Shown here one piece after another: positions 43,077-51,690 of a stretch of DNA of 53,536 bases. The stretch is from positions 1-53,536 of the forward strand of contig CAAFGE010000053.1 of NCBI GenBank assembly GCA_900762355.1. The letters are read 5' to 3'. The notes below the pieces were generated by a model. The model was given only the letters and a program-made list of their open reading frames with translations, was not told where the DNA came from and searched no databases. Position 1 is the stretch's first letter. Every line of letters begins with the position of its first letter. Made by a program: the position numbers and the translations under genes. Origin of the DNA: an uncultured Collinsella sp. Lineage in GTDB: Bacteria; Actinomycetota; Coriobacteriia; Coriobacteriales; Coriobacteriaceae.

Positions 43077-44406
43077 ACAGAGCCTCGAGTGCGTTGGCGA
43101 TGCGCTTCATGGCGGCATCGGCGGATGCTTGGTCGGGCGCCTCGACCAGCACGCGGATAACCGACTCGGTTCCGCTCTTGCGTACGAGCACGCGGCCCTC
43201 GCCTGCCAGCGCAGCCTCGGCCTCGGCGATGGCGTTCTGCACGCCCATGTTCTCGAGCGCGGCGTCCTTGTCCGCCACGCGCACGGCCACCTGCGCCTGC
43301 GGTAGCAGCTTGCACGGAGCCGTGAGCTGCGAGAGCGTCTCGCGCTCGGCGCGGATCACTTCCATCACGCGCAGCGAGGTCATAATGCCGTCGCCCGTGC
43401 GCTCGATATCGCCAAAGATCGTATGGCCCGTCTGCTCGCCGCCTAGGCTGTAACCGCCCTCGCGCATCTTGGCATACACGTGACGGTCGCCCACACCGCT
43501 GGTCACGGCACTTAGGCCGGCAAGCTCCAACGACTTGATCAGGCCAAAGTTGCTGGCAATCGTCGGAACCACGGTACCGCCCGAAAGGCGACCGTGCTTG
43601 TTCAGGTACACGCCGCACACGTACAGGATCTGGTCGCCATCGACCACGCGGCCGCGCTCGTCCACGGCCAGGCAGCGGTCGGCATCGCCGTCGTAGGCAA
43701 AACCCACGTCCAGGCCCTGCTCCACCACGTGGCGCTGCAGACGCTCCATATGCGTGGAGCCGCAGTCGACGTTGATGTTAAAACCATCAGGCGCGGCATT
43801 GATCACGCGCACGTCGGCGCCCAGCGCGTCGAACACCGGCTTGGCCACCGAGGACGCCGAGCCGTTGGCGCAGTCGATGCCGATCTTGACGCCCTGCAGC
43901 GAAAAGTTCGCACTTGCAATGAGCGAAGCAATGTAGCGGTTGCGGCCCTGCATGTAGTCCACCGTGGCACCGATGTGGTTGCCCGTGGCCAACGGAACTT
44001 CGCTCTTGCCATCGATGTAGTCCTCGATGAGCTCCAGTACGTCCTCGTCCATCTTAAAACCGTCGCTATTGACGAGCTTAATGCCGTTATCGCAAAACGG
44101 GTTGTGGCTCGCGCTGATCATGATGCCGCAATCGAAGCAGCCCTCCACGGTCTGATGCGCCACGCCCGGCGTCGGGATCACGTGCAGCATATAGGCGTCC
44201 GCACCGCTCGCGACCAGACCGCTCACCAGCGCCGCCTCGAACATATAACTCGAGCGACGTGTGTCCTTGCCCACGATAACGCGCGCCTTAGCACTGCGGT
44301 TGGCGCCATAATACCAGCCCACAAAACGGCCAATCTTATAAGCGTGCTCTACCGTCAGCCCAACGTTGGCCTCGCCGCGAAAGCCGTCGGTGCCAAAGTA
44401 CTTCAT
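43075..44406 (-). CDS. glmM: Phosphoglucosamine mutase
   Basis: Converts glucosamine-6-phosphate to glucosamine-1-phosphate for peptidoglycan and LPS-type precursors. The 443 residues include YFGTDGFRGEAN, the catalytic phosphoserine loop IMISASHNPFCDNGIKL (about residue 100), the metal-binding DGDADRCLAVD and the substrate loop GGEQTGHTIF. RVLVRKSGTESVIRVLVE near the C-terminus binds phosphate. The start ATG 44406 follows AAGGAGAG. Confidence 0.95.
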   Translation of the reverse strand: MKYFGTDGFRGEANVGLTVEHAYKIGRFVGWYYGANRSAKARVIVGKDTRRSSYMFEAALVSGLVASGADAYMLHVIPTPGVAHQTVEGCFDCGIMISASHNPFCDNGIKLVNSDGFKMDEDVLELIEDYIDGKSEVPLATGNHIGATVDYMQGRNRYIASLIASANFSLQGVKIGIDCANGSASSVAKPVFDALGADVRVINAAPDGFNINVDCGSTHMERLQRHVVEQGLDVGFAYDGDADRCLAVDERGRVVDGDQILYVCGVYLNKHGRLSGGTVVPTIASNFGLIKSLELAGLSAVTSGVGDRHVYAKMREGGYSLGGEQTGHTIFGDIERTGDGIMTSLRVMEVIRAERETLSQLTAPCKLLPQAQVAVRVADKDAALENMGVQNAIAEAEAALAGEGRVLVRKSGTESVIRVLVEAPDQASADAAMKRIANALEAL

Positions 44407-44420
44407 GCGCTCTCCTTACA

Positions 44421-44452
44421 AAATAGGGGCGAACAGATTGCCTGTCCGCCCC
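44421..44452 (-). terminator. Terminator between the DUF4012 gene and glmM
   Basis: Minus-strand stem GGGGCGGACAG/CTGTTCGCCCC with TATTTTG tail, 38 nt after the DUF4012 stop codon. Readthrough may supply some glmM transcription. Confidence 0.7.
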
Positions 44453-44489
44453 AAAATGGTACTCGATTATCTGCGCTACCAGAAAAACC

Positions 44490-46802
44490 CTACGCCGACG
44501 CGCTGTCGCGAGCCGCCTGGCATGTAGGAGTCTGACGCAGCGTAAGCGGCTTGTCCCCCGCCTCGGCTGACGTGGTCAGCGTATATGTGATCGTCGTCGT
44601 CTCGCCAGCATGCAGGTCAACGGTGCCCGAATAGAAGGGGATTCCATGCCACGTAGCGGCGCCAAGACCAAACTGGGTGCCCTCGACGGTCAGATCAGTA
44701 ATGTTGCCGCCCGTCGGGGCAAACAACGAGACATTCAGACGCTCGTCGTCGCGCGCGGCATCGGGCGCGCTCGCCGCGACGTAGTCGGGCAGCTTGCCGG
44801 CCTCCTCCTGCGTCATGATGTTCGTCAGGGTAACGGTGATGCGATACGAGCATGTGCCGTCACCGTTCTTGATGCCCTGGCCAATCTGCGTATCGGCATT
44901 CAGGTACCAGTCGAGCTTGGAGAAGCTCAGGTTGTTAAAGTAGACACCAGCAACGGGATCTTCACTCGGGTCATCCGGATCGGGCAGCGAGGCGTCGATG
45001 TTCATCTCCTTGATAGCGTTCTGCTCGTCATCGTTTTTCATCCACGCGATCAGGCGGCCCTCTTCGGCACCGCGCTCAACGGCGCTGACAAGCTTCGTAA
45101 CATCGACATCGCCGATACCGCCAAGGATCTTGTCGAAGGCAGCGCTGGCGACGGATGCAAAGATGCCGTCCGACTCCTCGACCGGATAGTTCCAGTACAC
45201 ATCGTGCATGAGGACCTTTGCGGCGTTGGTGCCGTCGACAACCGTTCCGTCGGGCAGCGACACGTTACCGACCAGGCCCAGCAGATACTGCAGGAACACC
45301 GGGTCGATACCCACGACGCCGTCAACGTCCTGGCCATATTGAGATTTCCACAGAGCTGCGACACGCTGCGAGTTGCGGGGCCAATCAGGCGAATAGGTAT
45401 TGCCCGAGTTGTACAGGTTACTGTGGTTGCCGAACAGCGCCTCATCCTCTTCGTCGACGCTCTCGACTGCCTCATCCTCGCTGAGTCCAATGCGGGGAAC
45501 AAACTCGCCAATCGACATCTGGCCGTCGGTGACCGAAATCAGGCCCTGCGAACCGCCAAAGCCGCCGCAGGCACGAATCTCGACGTTGTTCATGGCGTAC
45601 ACAAGGTAGTTGCGCGTCTGGCCGTTGGCGCCGAGCATCTGCGGAAGGACGGGGGCGACCTTCTCCGCCGCGTCAACCGCGCCGTTGAGGGTGGCAAAGC
45701 CGTCCTTGGCCTTATCGACCAGCTCGGTCACCTGGGAAATATGAGTATCGCCAATGCCCTGGATCTTCTCGTTGGCGCTCTTGAACACCTTCGAGCTGCT
45801 GGAAAGCGAATCGGCGACCGCCTGCAGCGCGGACACGTTAATCATGCCGTCCTGAAACAGCTTGCCGGGCGTGGCCTGCGAAAGGTTATCGGCCATGGGA
45901 ACCAGCGCATTGCTCGAGACATCGGACAGGGCGTCGATCATGGTGCGGGCCGCATTGATGTCGCTGCCATACACCGGGATAAACGAAGCCGCCGTCCACA
46001 GCGGGCTCGAGGTCTCCGCCTTCATGCTGTCGCAAAGCTCATCAATCTTCTTCGCGTCGTCAGGCAGCGTCGAAAAATCGCCCGACGTGACCTTGTCCTT
46101 AAGGCCACCGACAATCTCGACGGCCTCCTTCGCTTCACTCTTTACGGTCTTTGCCGAGTTAAGCAGCATAAAGCCGCTTGCGCCAAGCGCAACGAGAAGC
46201 ACCGCGACTACAGCGGCAATAATGGCGCCGGTGTGACGCTTTTTGCGTTCGCCCTTGCGATGGCGATGACGGACCAGACCGTCAGAGGTCGAACTCGACG
46301 AAGCGTCGCTACCGTAGTTCAAGCCAAAATCGTAATAATCTTCCTTGGAACCCGAGCCCGCAAACTCGGCACCGCTATCATCCAGGCGGGCGAACGTGCC
46401 AGTCTCGGAGGCACCGGTGTAAATCGTGCCAAGGTTACCCGTAAGCCCCGCGCCACCGGCAGAGGGAGTATTGTTGGCGGCCTTGCCGGCATCAACGTTG
46501 CCGGCGGCATTCGCGGCGTTGGCAGCACCTGCGTTGTTCGCGGGTACCGAAGGAGCCCCGCTCGGCTGCGACGTGGAGGTTGCACCGCCCGCAAAGACAT
46601 CCCCTCTTGCACGGCCAGTCTTTTTTGCCTTTTGTGACTGCTCGTACAGAGCGGTAAACATCGCCGTCTCGCCCGGGGACACGCGCTTACCGGAACCGCC
46701 CTGTCCAGCGCCGCCCGGCGTGCCGGCCTTACCAGCCCCGTTCGGACGCGGCGGAACTGCAGGGCGGCCGCTATCGCTGCCCTTAAAGTGATTACCAGCC
46801 AT
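44490..46802 (-). CDS. DUF4012 membrane-anchored protein
   Basis: The 770-residue protein has a long disordered, Ala/Gly/Asn-rich cytoplasmic head (about 1-180), a basic patch (RHRHRKGERKKRH), one membrane helix (TGAIIAAVVAVLLVALGASGFMLL, about 192-215) and a large extracellular DUF4012 domain. That domain has NYLVYAMNNVEIRACGGFGGSQGLISVTDG and SPDWPRNSQRVAALWKSQYGQDVDGVVGIDP. The start at 46802 is chosen because GAGG lies 8 nt upstream; nine more codons are open. DUF4012 proteins occur with cell-surface polysaccharide genes, but the role is unknown. Confidence 0.85.
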   Translation of the reverse strand: MAGNHFKGSDSGRPAVPPRPNGAGKAGTPGGAGQGGSGKRVSPGETAMFTALYEQSQKAKKTGRARGDVFAGGATSTSQPSGAPSVPANNAGAANAANAAGNVDAGKAANNTPSAGGAGLTGNLGTIYTGASETGTFARLDDSGAEFAGSGSKEDYYDFGLNYGSDASSSSTSDGLVRHRHRKGERKKRHTGAIIAAVVAVLLVALGASGFMLLNSAKTVKSEAKEAVEIVGGLKDKVTSGDFSTLPDDAKKIDELCDSMKAETSSPLWTAASFIPVYGSDINAARTMIDALSDVSSNALVPMADNLSQATPGKLFQDGMINVSALQAVADSLSSSSKVFKSANEKIQGIGDTHISQVTELVDKAKDGFATLNGAVDAAEKVAPVLPQMLGANGQTRNYLVYAMNNVEIRACGGFGGSQGLISVTDGQMSIGEFVPRIGLSEDEAVESVDEEDEALFGNHSNLYNSGNTYSPDWPRNSQRVAALWKSQYGQDVDGVVGIDPVFLQYLLGLVGNVSLPDGTVVDGTNAAKVLMHDVYWNYPVEESDGIFASVASAAFDKILGGIGDVDVTKLVSAVERGAEEGRLIAWMKNDDEQNAIKEMNIDASLPDPDDPSEDPVAGVYFNNLSFSKLDWYLNADTQIGQGIKNGDGTCSYRITVTLTNIMTQEEAGKLPDYVAASAPDAARDDERLNVSLFAPTGGNITDLTVEGTQFGLGAATWHGIPFYSGTVDLHAGETTTITYTLTTSAEAGDKPLTLRQTPTCQAARDSASA

Positions 46803-46951
46803 AAAGAAATCCTCGCAATTGAGTCGCAATGAAAAAGTCCATAACGTTACCAGTTTATGGCATTTTGAGCATCGACAGCTAAACTCCAGACACGGACATC
46901 AATTGGCGAAAATGTGGCACAACACCTTTTCTGTCTTGGCGGCGGCGCCAG

Positions 46952-47974
46952 CTACACCGTGAGGAACATCATCACGATGATCATGGCAAAGCCGATAAGG
47001 TCGGTCGGCAAAAACACCGTGCCCAGCATAACGGCGCTGGTAATGGTTGCCGAGACCGGCTCCACAGTTCCGATGAGACTCGCACGTACGGAGCCAATAT
47101 CCTTGACGCCCTCCATATAGAGCATGTAAGCAAAAAACGAGCCGATAACCACGAATACCGCGAGCGCCTCGACGCCGGCAGCGTCGAGTGCCGGCATATG
47201 CGCCCAAGGCTGCACGAAGACGCACGAGACCACGCCCGCCGTGAGCATTGCCGAGCCCGTGACGATGGGGCTGCCGTATTCGGGCAGGATCTTGGCGGGA
47301 ATCACCGCCATACACGTGGCGCTGACCGCACACATAAGACCTGCTGCCAGGCCAAGCGGCGAGATATTCAGGCTGGTGGGGTCGCCGCCGGTGGCGATTA
47401 AAAAGGTTCCACCCAGAGCCAGGCCAATGCCGATAACTTCGCGAGTACGCGGCATGCGGCGATCGGTCACGCAGGTGTAGCCCATGATGATAACGAGCTG
47501 CAGGCACTGGAGCACCGTCGCGGTTCCGGCGTTCGTCAGGCGCACGGCCGAAAGATAGCAAAACTGGTTGAACAGCAGACCAAAGGCGGTAAAGAGCAGC
47601 AGCTGCTTGCGATCGGCGGGTGTGGTCCAGAGCTTAATCAGGCGCTCGCGGTCGCGCGTAACAACCACGGCCATAAAGAGTAGACCGGCGAGAATCTGAC
47701 GCACGCTCATAAGCCACAAGGTGTCGACGTGGTAGGTATCGAACAGAAAGCTCGCGCTGGTGCCCGAGAAGCCCCAAAACGAACCGCCCACCAGCGTAGC
47801 CAAGACGCCCGTGATCATCTTGCGCGTCGAAGCGCTGTTCAGGCGCTCGCGCCAAGCGCGGCGGGTGCTACGGCTGAGCTCATCGGTGCCCTCGGGCACA
47901 TCAATGTTCGATATATCGGTCATCGGCACCGAAGCCCCTGCGCCTTCGACCTGCTCGACACGCTCTTTGCTCAT
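46952..47974 (-). CDS. EamA/DMT-family transporter
   Basis: The 340-residue membrane protein has about ten helices in two EamA repeats, starting at GVLATLVGGSFWGFSGTSASFLF (about 52) and GLAAGLMCAVSATCMAVIPA (about 200). GTVEPVSATITSAVMLGTVF is the conserved end of the second repeat. About 45 hydrophilic residues precede the first helix. The substrate is unknown; DMT proteins export metabolites such as amino acids. ATG 47974 is chosen because upstream codons lack similarity. Confidence 0.88.
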   Translation of the reverse strand: MSKERVEQVEGAGASVPMTDISNIDVPEGTDELSRSTRRAWRERLNSASTRKMITGVLATLVGGSFWGFSGTSASFLFDTYHVDTLWLMSVRQILAGLLFMAVVVTRDRERLIKLWTTPADRKQLLLFTAFGLLFNQFCYLSAVRLTNAGTATVLQCLQLVIIMGYTCVTDRRMPRTREVIGIGLALGGTFLIATGGDPTSLNISPLGLAAGLMCAVSATCMAVIPAKILPEYGSPIVTGSAMLTAGVVSCVFVQPWAHMPALDAAGVEALAVFVVIGSFFAYMLYMEGVKDIGSVRASLIGTVEPVSATITSAVMLGTVFLPTDLIGFAMIIVMMFLTV

Positions 47975-48205
47975 TCCATTCCCTCGAAGCAGCCTGGAAA
48001 CAATTCGGCTTACCTTACCACGGCGAAGGCACCAGCCGAAGGCTTGTCCGCTTATCGGTAGGACAATTCCGCAGACGTCTTTCCATAGCTCGATACCGCA
48101 ATGGCCTTGCATTATGCGACAGTCAAATCGCGGCAGCAGGCTCTTTTGAAATGGATATGACAAAGCCCCCGAATTCCACAATGTAAGCGATTTTTAAAAA
48201 TGTTC

Positions 48206-48234
48206 TTGCCACCGAGTTCAGGCTCCGTTATATT
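48206..48234 (+). promoter_or_regulatory. Promoter of tRNA-Val
   Basis: TTGCCA (48206-48211), a 17-bp spacer and TATATT (48229-48234), 29 bp upstream of the tRNA. Confidence 0.7.
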
Positions 48235-48263
48235 ATCCCTTGCGCGCTTGCGCACCCTTGATC

Positions 48264-48338
48264 GGGCGTTTAGCTCAGGGGGAGAGCGCTTCCCTGACAC
48301 GGAAGAGGTCAGAAGTTCAAATCTTCTAACGCCCACCA
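48264..48338 (+). tRNA. tRNA-Val(GAC)
   Basis: Acceptor GGGCGTT/AACGCCC, D-arm GCTCAGGGGGAGAGC, anticodon loop CTGACAC (GAC), T-loop TTCAAAT and CCA encoded at 48336-48338. It borders the accessory segment to its right. Confidence 0.95.
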
Positions 48339-48346
48339 AATGTTCG

Positions 48347-48383
48347 CAGCTCAGAGGCTATGTCCTCTGGGCTGTTTTGTTTT
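48347..48383 (+). terminator. Terminator of tRNA-Val
   Basis: CAGCTCAGAGG/CCTCTGGGCTG stem with a 6-nt loop, followed by TTTTGTTTT. No tRNA-linked repeat unit follows this tRNA. The following 290 bp to the next gene show nothing recognisable. Confidence 0.85.
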
Positions 48384-48673
48384 ATGTCGCTAAATCCGCT
48401 GGCAGTTCCAACCGTCATCGCAACGTAACATCAATTCACCTGACGAATGGCAGCCAAATATATTCAATACCCCAACATCAACAATAGCCAGGCACAAAAC
48501 TGCGCCGCAAGCTGCTCCAACCGCCCAACTGGTCAAAAGCCGACCATCTACTTGCCAATTTATCTAACGGCGTAACCAAGCAGTCCGCGCCGCAACTTCT
48601 CAACAAAACGCCGCGATGTCTGCGCCCTGCGGTATCCTTGAGCCACTCGCACCTGCAGCACCAAGGAGCCGCC

Positions 48674-49360
48674 ATGCGCACCGAGCTCGATGTCCCCTTT
48701 TCGCACAAAGAAGAAGCCAAGGCGCTGGGCGCCAAATGGGACCGGACCAAGAAGATCTGGTATGTACCCAGCGGCGTCAACCCCGAGCCTTTTGCCGAGT
48801 GGCTGCCCGGTGTTGACCGATCCGACCCCTCAGCGCCGTATATATATCTAGTACTGGGCAAGCGCGAGTGCTGGAAGTGTCACAAAGAGACCTCGGTCGC
48901 GGCCTTCGGCATTCCCTATCGAACCGATGACGACAAGGGCATCGCCATCGCGCACGCGCCCAACGAAGCCGGGCACATTACCATCGACACGGCCAACGCC
49001 AACGCACTCGCCATCGTGCCCGCTCTTGGCTGCGTGCCGGGCGAGATCCGCGACTATCTTCATAAGCGCTGCGGCTACAAGCCCGTAGGCGCGCGAGCCT
49101 CCAAAGCCCCGTCGCTCGGCAACACGTGCACCATTTGCAACGCGCTGCAAGGCAGCCGCTATCTGTTCGAGGAGCCCTCGTCCCCGTTTGCCCTCACTGC
49201 CATCAACAAGCTGCCGGCACTGGAGTTTGTGCGCGTCGAAGTTGCCGGCGTCTTTGGCATCCCAGCCACGCGCACCGACTTTGACCAGGCGCTCTTTACC
49301 TGGGCACGCGACCATCACGCCGAGTTCCACAGGCAACTCGGTGAGGGGGTTTATTTGTAG
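48674..49360 (+). CDS. DUF5710-domain protein with two CxxC pairs
   Basis: The 228-residue protein begins MRTELDVPFSHKEEAKALGAKWD and RTKKIWYVPSGV, a DUF5710-type module often attached to phage and plasmid DNA-processing proteins. CWKCHKE (about residue 70) and CTICNAL (about 155) may bind a zinc. AAGGAG lies 5 nt before the ATG. It is the first gene right of tRNA-Val, in a segment with decayed restriction genes. The function is unknown. Confidence 0.75.
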   Translation: MRTELDVPFSHKEEAKALGAKWDRTKKIWYVPSGVNPEPFAEWLPGVDRSDPSAPYIYLVLGKRECWKCHKETSVAAFGIPYRTDDDKGIAIAHAPNEAGHITIDTANANALAIVPALGCVPGEIRDYLHKRCGYKPVGARASKAPSLGNTCTICNALQGSRYLFEEPSSPFALTAINKLPALEFVRVEVAGVFGIPATRTDFDQALFTWARDHHAEFHRQLGEGVYL

Positions 49361-49409
49361 GGATGACATCGAGGAGCAGGAGCTCGATCGTTAAACAATC
49401 CCAAAAACG

Positions 49410-50081
49410 CTACAGCCCCAGAATGTGCTCCAGGTAGCCCTTGTTGAACCAGAACGATTGCTTCGTCATCCAGCGCCCGTCGGGCAGTTCGCAAGCATTC
49501 CTTGCGATGTCACCGACCTCTGTTCCATCGGCAAACTTGTAAGCCGCTTTTGACGTATGTGGACGAACGTGGACAATCGGGTTATCCGCCATACCGGGCA
49601 GATTGTTGGTCACCTTGAGCTTTCCACTTGCATCACGATACGAATTGAGCTCAACGCCCTTGCGAATGACCTTCCGCGTCTCATCCCAGCAAGCCTTTGC
49701 GGGGCCCTCGATTTCGTTTGCCGGCATTGCCCAGAATAGGCAGCGGTCAAGGCGCCACATCCCCTCGTGGTCCTCACGGAACACGACGAAGAAGAAACGG
49801 CTGGTCTCAAGGCGTGCACGGAAGGAAGACGTTTCCCAATCCTCGTTGATTAGCTGCTTAAACTCAAACGGAGGGAAGGACATTGCCTGCTCGATGTGTC
49901 CCCTCTTATTAACGCGACAAGCGCGGACGTTAATCCCGGCCTTAACGAACTCCTCGGCAGCATTGTTTTTTATGCCGAGCATGCGATAAACGAGCGTCGT
50001 CCATTGGGCCTTGTTGCCCGTGTATTCCAGTCCGTACTGCTCCGCGATTTGACGATCGGTTTCGCCATAGTGGCGCTCGAC
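49410..50081 (-). pseudogene. C-terminal fragment of a Sau3AI-like restriction endonuclease
   Basis: The reading frame is open to 50342, but family-like sequence starts only near YGETDRQIAEQYG and continues through KAQWTTLVYRMLGIKNNAAEEF, MSFPPFEFKQLINEDWE, SRFFFVVFRED, LFWAMPANEIEGPAKACWDET, and NPIVHVRPHTSKAAYKFADG with ITKQSFW-like MTKQSFWFNKGYL. This matches the C-terminal MutH-like domain of Sau3AI-type GATC endonucleases. The N-terminal catalytic domain is missing. Upstream codons are antisense to the methyltransferase fragment. The fragment is probably inactive in cleavage. Confidence 0.75.
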
Positions 50082-50333
50082 AAGCCGAGCCGCACCATCC
50101 TCACAGGAGAAGGCGGCACGGGAGCGAGCCGCTTCAAGCACGTCATCGAATGTCCCGATGGCCGTTTTCGCCGTCTTGTTCCCGACGAGCTCGATCAGCT
50201 TCAGGGATTCCCGAAAGGCTGGACCGATACGGGCATGACTGACGGCCATCGAGCCTTTTGCATGGGCAACGCGCTCGTCACCGGCGTGCCCCATCGCATT
50301 GGCGAAGCTATGGTCGAAGTGTACGGCCTCTAA
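50076..50333 (+). pseudogene. C-terminal fragment of a DNA cytosine-5 methyltransferase
   Basis: LDKPSRTILTGEGGTGASRF, then RRLVPDELDQLQGFPKGWT (motif IX) and HRAFCMGNALVTGVPHRIGEAM (motif X) are the end of a Dcm-type C5-methyltransferase. Motifs I-VIII, including the catalytic Cys, are absent. It abuts the endonuclease fragment back-to-back at about 50076. Sau3AI-type systems pair exactly such an endonuclease with a C5-methyltransferase, so both are remnants of one locus. Confidence 0.8.
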
Positions 50334-50458
50334 GGCAAGCAATCCGGAGCCGGCAGTTCACGCTGTCGACTCCGTTTTTCCATCTCACTCCCCTGTATAC
50401 TGATGTAGCACGTGTTTCATCCGGGCTTGTTGGACCGGATTGTTCATGGGAGGGTCTT

Positions 50459-50950
50459 ATGGCTGCTTCGAATCCGCCTAAGGGGAGCGTTTCTTCTTCG
50501 TCCATCAAGCCGGTTACGCGCAAGGCCGTGCGCTGCCAGCGCGAGGTCGCTTGGCTTGTCACGCAGGCGGCGGGCAGGCTTGTGGCGACCACTCAGGACG
50601 TCAATGCGCCTACACCGAGCTTTGTGTTAGCAGCGGCGCTGGATTTTGTGCGCCAATTGGAGCTTGCCGAACAGGATGCCAACGGCCACCTCGACTACCA
50701 GAATGTTATGGCGCCCGACCTGCAAACGTTCTGCCGCATGGCCAAGTTGCCCGCCGCACCCAATGCGCTTTCGGACGCAGGCTACATGTTTACGCTTTCG
50801 GGCGCGGACCTTATCCGCGACATCTATGCATACTGCAGCGAGCTCGCAGAGCGCCACGTCTTTGACGCGGCAGAAGTCAAACCGGGATATGTCATCAAGC
50901 TGGTTCTTAGGCTGTTCTTGATGGACGGGTTCGGGGCCGTGCCGGCGTAA
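50459..50950 (+). CDS. Hypothetical protein, 163 residues
   Basis: I do not recognise the family. The N-terminal 20 residues are Ser/Lys-rich (MAASNPPKGSVSSSSIK). The rest is mostly helical, with VAWLVTQAAGRLVAT, PSFVLAAALDFVRQLEL and a Cys near 100; there is no membrane segment. ATG 50459 follows GGGAGGG. It lies just after the methyltransferase fragment and may be part of the same accessory segment. The function is unknown. Confidence 0.75.
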   Translation: MAASNPPKGSVSSSSIKPVTRKAVRCQREVAWLVTQAAGRLVATTQDVNAPTPSFVLAAALDFVRQLELAEQDANGHLDYQNVMAPDLQTFCRMAKLPAAPNALSDAGYMFTLSGADLIRDIYAYCSELAERHVFDAAEVKPGYVIKLVLRLFLMDGFGAVPA

Positions 50951-51045
50951 GCCGAGTCTTTAGCATCACCGTCGACTGAGCAACAACCGCTTTACCTTAG
51001 TGGGCGCCAATTGAGGGTCGATTATTGGTTCGCCTCGTCCACTAA

Positions 51046-51321
51046 CGCAAGATGCCTTGGACGGTCGAGGTACGGCGCAGGTTTTTGGCGACAGCCGCGA
51101 CAGTATCCGAAATCATCTCGTCCAACTATCCCTCACAGATTGTGCGGTCCATGAACCCCAGCGACTCCGCCGTGCCTTTCCGGGTCCCCGCATAGACAGC
51201 CATGTCGATAAAGAGCTTGGGATAAAACTGCTGAGGGCAGGTGCCCGCAACTTGGAGTCCAGCCTTGGTGACATTGCCCTGGGAATCAAGGAAATCCGCG
51301 GATAGATTTCCCTCGTCTCTC
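51046..51321 (-). pseudogene. Remnant of an unidentified gene, interrupted by a stop codon
   Basis: On the minus strand one frame reads LSADFLDSQGNVTKAGLQVA, then GTCPQQFYPKLFIDMAVYAG and TRKGTAESLGFMDRTICEG, a TAG stop, and continues in the same frame with LDEMISDTVAAVAKNLRRTS to a final stop at 51046. There is no start codon before an upstream TAA in the repeat region. The codon use and helix pattern look protein-like. It is the 3' end of a degraded gene of unknown identity. Confidence 0.55.
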
Positions 51322-51325
51322 AGTT

Positions 51326-51559
51326 ATCTCTCGTAATTATCTCTCATCTATCTCTCCATCTCTCGGCTTAGAGATAGAGAGATAGATGGAGATGGAATGT
51401 CTACCATTTGCTTCATTTATACATGTTTTTGCTGGTAGAGCAATCGGCATTGAGACAATACCATGATTGCCTGTCTCTTTGCTGATCAGTTATCTCTCAT
51501 AATTTATCTCTCATCTTTCTGTTATCTCTCGTATTAGTGACGAATGAGAGATGAGAGAT
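51326..51559. repeat. Clusters of ATCTCTC motifs in both orientations
   Basis: ATCTCTC occurs at 51326, 51339, 51350, 51358, 51492, 51506 and 51524, with inverted GAGAGAT near 51373-51383 and at 51546 and 51553. ATCTATCTCTC and GAGAGATAGAT form a hairpin around 51347-51387. The region is far more AT-rich than its surroundings. It separates the gene remnant from the PTS operon. Confidence 0.65.
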
Positions 51560-51610
51560 ACGTGAGTGATGCATGAGCCTGGACTATTGGACGATCGGAA
51601 AATCCCTCAA

Positions 51611-51644
51611 AAAAACGGGGCCGGCCTTACGCCGAGCCCCGTTT
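51611..51644 (-). terminator. Terminator of the PTS operon
   Basis: AACGGGGC/GCCCCGTT stem with TTTTTTGAG on the minus strand, 47 nt after the EIID stop codon. Confidence 0.8.
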
Positions 51645-51690
51645 TCAAACGGTCAGTTAGTTATCCAACGCGCGAGCATTGCAGTCAACA

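Noticed and set aside
48386..48673. Possible small gene between tRNA-Val and the DUF5710 gene
   Set aside because: The available frames lack ribosome-binding sites and protein-like composition.
49896..50333. Intact 145-residue + strand gene
   Set aside because: Only the part after about 50076 is methyltransferase-like; the first 60 codons are antisense to the endonuclease fragment.
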